A stretch of 6,304 nt of DNA, taken from DHVE2 group archaeon (lineage in GTDB: Archaea; Thermoplasmatota; Thermoplasmata; Thermoplasmatales; Aciduliprofundaceae). The position numbers and the translations under genes are program-made. Numbering within the stretch: position 1 is the stretch's first letter; every line of letters starts with the position of its first letter. The stretch covers positions 1 through 6,304 of the forward strand of contig WAOY01000086.1 of assembly GCA_015520985.1 (NCBI GenBank). Direction: 5' to 3'. Positions 4,947 to 6,304 of the stretch are shown piece by piece. The notes under the pieces are model-generated. The model did not search any database, was not told where the DNA came from, and was given only the letters and a program-made list of their open reading frames with translations.

Positions 4947-5600
4947 GTGTCCCACATCAGCGACGATAGAAAAAACACGTTGAGGGATTTCGGAATTGAA
5001 CTCCTGCCTGGTGAGGAAGTGCTTTTCTTCTCGCCATTTAAGGATAGGTGGGGCACGTACAGGTTCGATCTTATGTCATACATCACCATAGGTATGAGTT
5101 TTGTGCCGTACACAGCCCTGCTAATTGCAATCTTGGACCTTCTTGGAATCACCAGCTTTTTCCGTAGAGATAGTGTGCTGTTAGCCCTGTTTACATTTCT
5201 TTTCGTCTCCATCATATTTATAATGTTTACAATACAGTCGATAAATACGCTAATGGCGACCAAGCATAACTACCCGCTCATACTTACAACGAAAAGGATA
5301 ATAACTGAGGCTGATTTTCTTAAAAAGAAGAAACCAATAGGTACTTTCATAGAAGATGCTGATAAGGTAGTGTACATTGAGACGACGAAAAGGGACTCCA
5401 TAATTTACTTCAAAAGGGATGGAAAAATACACAAAGTACCGCTGTGGTACTTGTACGGACACAAAGAGCAATTCAAGGCAGCATTAAGAAATCTGCTTGG
5501 AGATAAATTCCAGGAACTGATCCTGTGGAAATTAAAGATCCCTCTGACAAAGGATTTGATAGACGGCATATTTCGAGATGAAGAGCAGGAGAAGAAATGA
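4947..5600 (+). CDS. Two-helix membrane protein with a bacterial-PH-like domain
   Basis: The product is 217 residues if started at GTG 4947. An N-terminal 'LLPGEEVLFFSPFKDRW' stretch (19-35) resembles the lead-in of bacterial-PH (bPH2/DUF304-like) proteins. Two strong membrane helices follow (~42-68 and ~76-103). After them comes a soluble part opening with YPLILTTKRII (109-119), like the 'YxLTxxRii' strand of these domains, then beta-rich sequence such as KVVYIETT and SIIYFKRDGKIHKVPL (151-166). The last 40 residues are charged and probably helical. The domain call is from pattern only, and no enzymatic residues are visible. Related proteins are membrane-anchored and mostly uncharacterised. 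The start is uncertain: GTG overlaps the only SD-like string (GGAGGTG), and TTG at 4980 is an alternative. The gene is AT-rich and stands alone, which may mean it was acquired or evolves fast. Confidence 0.8.
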   Translation: MSHISDDRKNTLRDFGIELLPGEEVLFFSPFKDRWGTYRFDLMSYITIGMSFVPYTALLIAILDLLGITSFFRRDSVLLALFTFLFVSIIFIMFTIQSINTLMATKHNYPLILTTKRIITEADFLKKKKPIGTFIEDADKVVYIETTKRDSIIYFKRDGKIHKVPLWYLYGHKEQFKAALRNLLGDKFQELILWKLKIPLTKDLIDGIFRDEEQEKK

Positions 5601-5619
5601 AGTTATCTAGTCATTTGAA

Positions 5620-5635
5620 ACTCAAAGACTTGAGT
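5620..5635. repeat. Inverted repeat between the PH-like gene and tyrS
   Basis: ACTCAA-AGAC-TTGAGT is a perfect 6-bp stem with a 4-nt loop, 20 nt after the stop of the upstream gene. It runs straight into TATATAAAA (5635-5643), a second TATA-like string. A related ACTCAAA lies at 5662-5668. It could be a weak termination hairpin for the upstream gene (but no T tract follows) or an operator for tyrS. Confidence 0.4.
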
Positions 5636-5677
5636 ATATAAAAAAGACCAACGATATTGGCACTCAAACGACAATCC

Positions 5678-5686
5678 TTTTTTATA
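5678..5686 (+). promoter_or_regulatory. tyrS: A-box of tyrS, leaderless start
   Basis: TTTTTTATA is centred 24 nt upstream of the ATG at 5706, and no SD lies between. The transcript should begin at or beside the start codon. The T run could also help end transcription of the upstream gene. Confidence 0.65.
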
Positions 5687-5705
5687 CCTTCCGGCATTCA
5701 CCAGT

Positions 5706-6304
5706 ATGCTCGACCGGAATCTCATGCGCAACGTGGTGGAAGTCATCACCAAAGAGGAACTGGAGGAGAAGCTGAAGCACAGCCCCAAGGGGTACGTGGG
5801 CATCGAACCATCGGGCAGGGTGCACCTGGGCACTGGGTTGATCATAGGCAATAAAGTCAGGGATCTGATGGATTCCGGCGTCGATATGCTCGTGTACCTC
5901 GCGGACTGGCACGCCTACATCAACGATAAGTTCTCGGGGGACATGGAGAAGATCCGCCTAGCAGGGGAGTACCTGAAGGGCGTCTTCGATGCTCTCGGCA
6001 TTCGCCCCAACTACCTCTGGGCGGATGAATTAGTATCCCGAAAAGAATACTGGGAGAAAGTGATACGTATTGCGAAGAAGACCACGCTCAAGCGGGTGAA
6101 GAGGGCGATGACCATAATGGGCCGCAAGGAGGACGAGGCGGAGCTGGATTCCTCCAAGATAATCTACCCCTTCATGCAGGTCGCAGATATATTCGACATG
6201 CAAATAGAAGTCGCCCTGGGGGGCATGGACCAGAGACACGCGCACATGCTGGCCAGGGACGTCGCAGATAAACTGGGATATGAGAAGCCCGTCGCGATTC
6301 ACAC
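5706..6304 (+). CDS. tyrS: Tyrosyl-tRNA synthetase, archaeal type (5' part, runs off the window)
   Basis: This charges tRNA-Tyr with tyrosine (class I synthetase). The first 199 codons are present and open at the right edge; archaeal enzymes have roughly 300-350 residues, so the KMSKS-type loop and anticodon-binding part are missing. Visible landmarks are YVGIEPSGRVHLGTG (30-44), with HLGT as the HIGH motif at 40-43; LADWHAYIND (65-74); YPFMQVADIF (154-163); and GGMDQRHAHMLARDVADKLG (172-191). Tyr30, Tyr154, Gln158, Asp161 and Gln176 align by spacing with the tyrosine-pocket Tyr32, Tyr151, Gln155, Asp158 and Gln173 of the Methanocaldococcus jannaschii enzyme, so tyrosine rather than tryptophan is expected. 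ATG 5706 is chosen because the A-box sits 24 nt upstream; ATG 5724 is a weaker alternative. Confidence 0.96.
   Translation, partial: MLDRNLMRNVVEVITKEELEEKLKHSPKGYVGIEPSGRVHLGTGLIIGNKVRDLMDSGVDMLVYLADWHAYINDKFSGDMEKIRLAGEYLKGVFDALGIRPNYLWADELVSRKEYWEKVIRIAKKTTLKRVKRAMTIMGRKEDEAELDSSKIIYPFMQVADIFDMQIEVALGGMDQRHAHMLARDVADKLGYEKPVAIH

Noticed and set aside
4853..5263. Minus-strand frame of 136 codons opposite the PH-like gene
   Set aside because: The plus-strand frame has domain-like features and a promoter; this one is a shadow with no SD and no family match.

Overview
The window reads as archaeal chromosome. A complete L7Ae-S28e-L24e ribosomal protein cluster is followed by nucleoside diphosphate kinase and an archaeal-type TruD. 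The tyrosyl-tRNA synthetase is of the archaeal/eukaryotic type, and TATA-like A-boxes lie about 24-26 nt before several start codons (leaderless transcripts). Genes that sit inside operons instead have strong Shine-Dalgarno (SD) sequences (AAGGAGG, AGGAGG, AAGGTGAT). This mix fits a euryarchaeon, possibly of the Thermoplasmata; the lineage is an inference and the species is not recognised. Most of the window is moderately GC-rich, but about 4770-5690 is clearly AT-richer.

Layout. Left part (1-2161): a minus-strand single-EamA-domain membrane protein (89-514) is divergent from a plus-strand operon of moaC (590-1036), moaB (1020-1529) and an unrecognised multi-pass membrane protein (1526-2161). 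The operon genes overlap each other. MoaC makes cyclic pyranopterin monophosphate and MoaB adenylylates molybdopterin, so the organism makes a molybdenum or tungsten pterin cofactor. Middle part (2155-4666): a minus-strand operon, read in the order rpl7ae, rps28e, rpl24e, ndk, truD, starts from a TATA box at 4722-4730. Its last gene meets the membrane-protein gene tail to tail with a 7-nt overlap. In many euryarchaea the gene after ndk in this cluster is infB (translation initiation factor IF-2/eIF5B); here it is truD.

Right part (4667-6304): an AT-rich non-coding stretch with small dyads and a plausible promoter leads into a plus-strand two-helix membrane protein that ends in a bacterial-PH-like domain (4947-5600). 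Its start codon is uncertain. After a 105-nt gap with an inverted repeat and a clear A-box comes the 5' part of tyrS (5706 to the window end), which is open at the right edge.

Most of this is housekeeping: translation, tRNA modification, tRNA charging, nucleotide balance and cofactor synthesis. No CRISPR array, insertion sequence, tRNA, rRNA or toxin-antitoxin pair was seen. The parts least explained by known biology are the membrane protein coupled to moaB, the AT-rich PH-like membrane protein with its upstream dyads, the charged C-terminal tail on L24e that overlaps ndk, and the UGA-repeat leader of the L7Ae mRNA.
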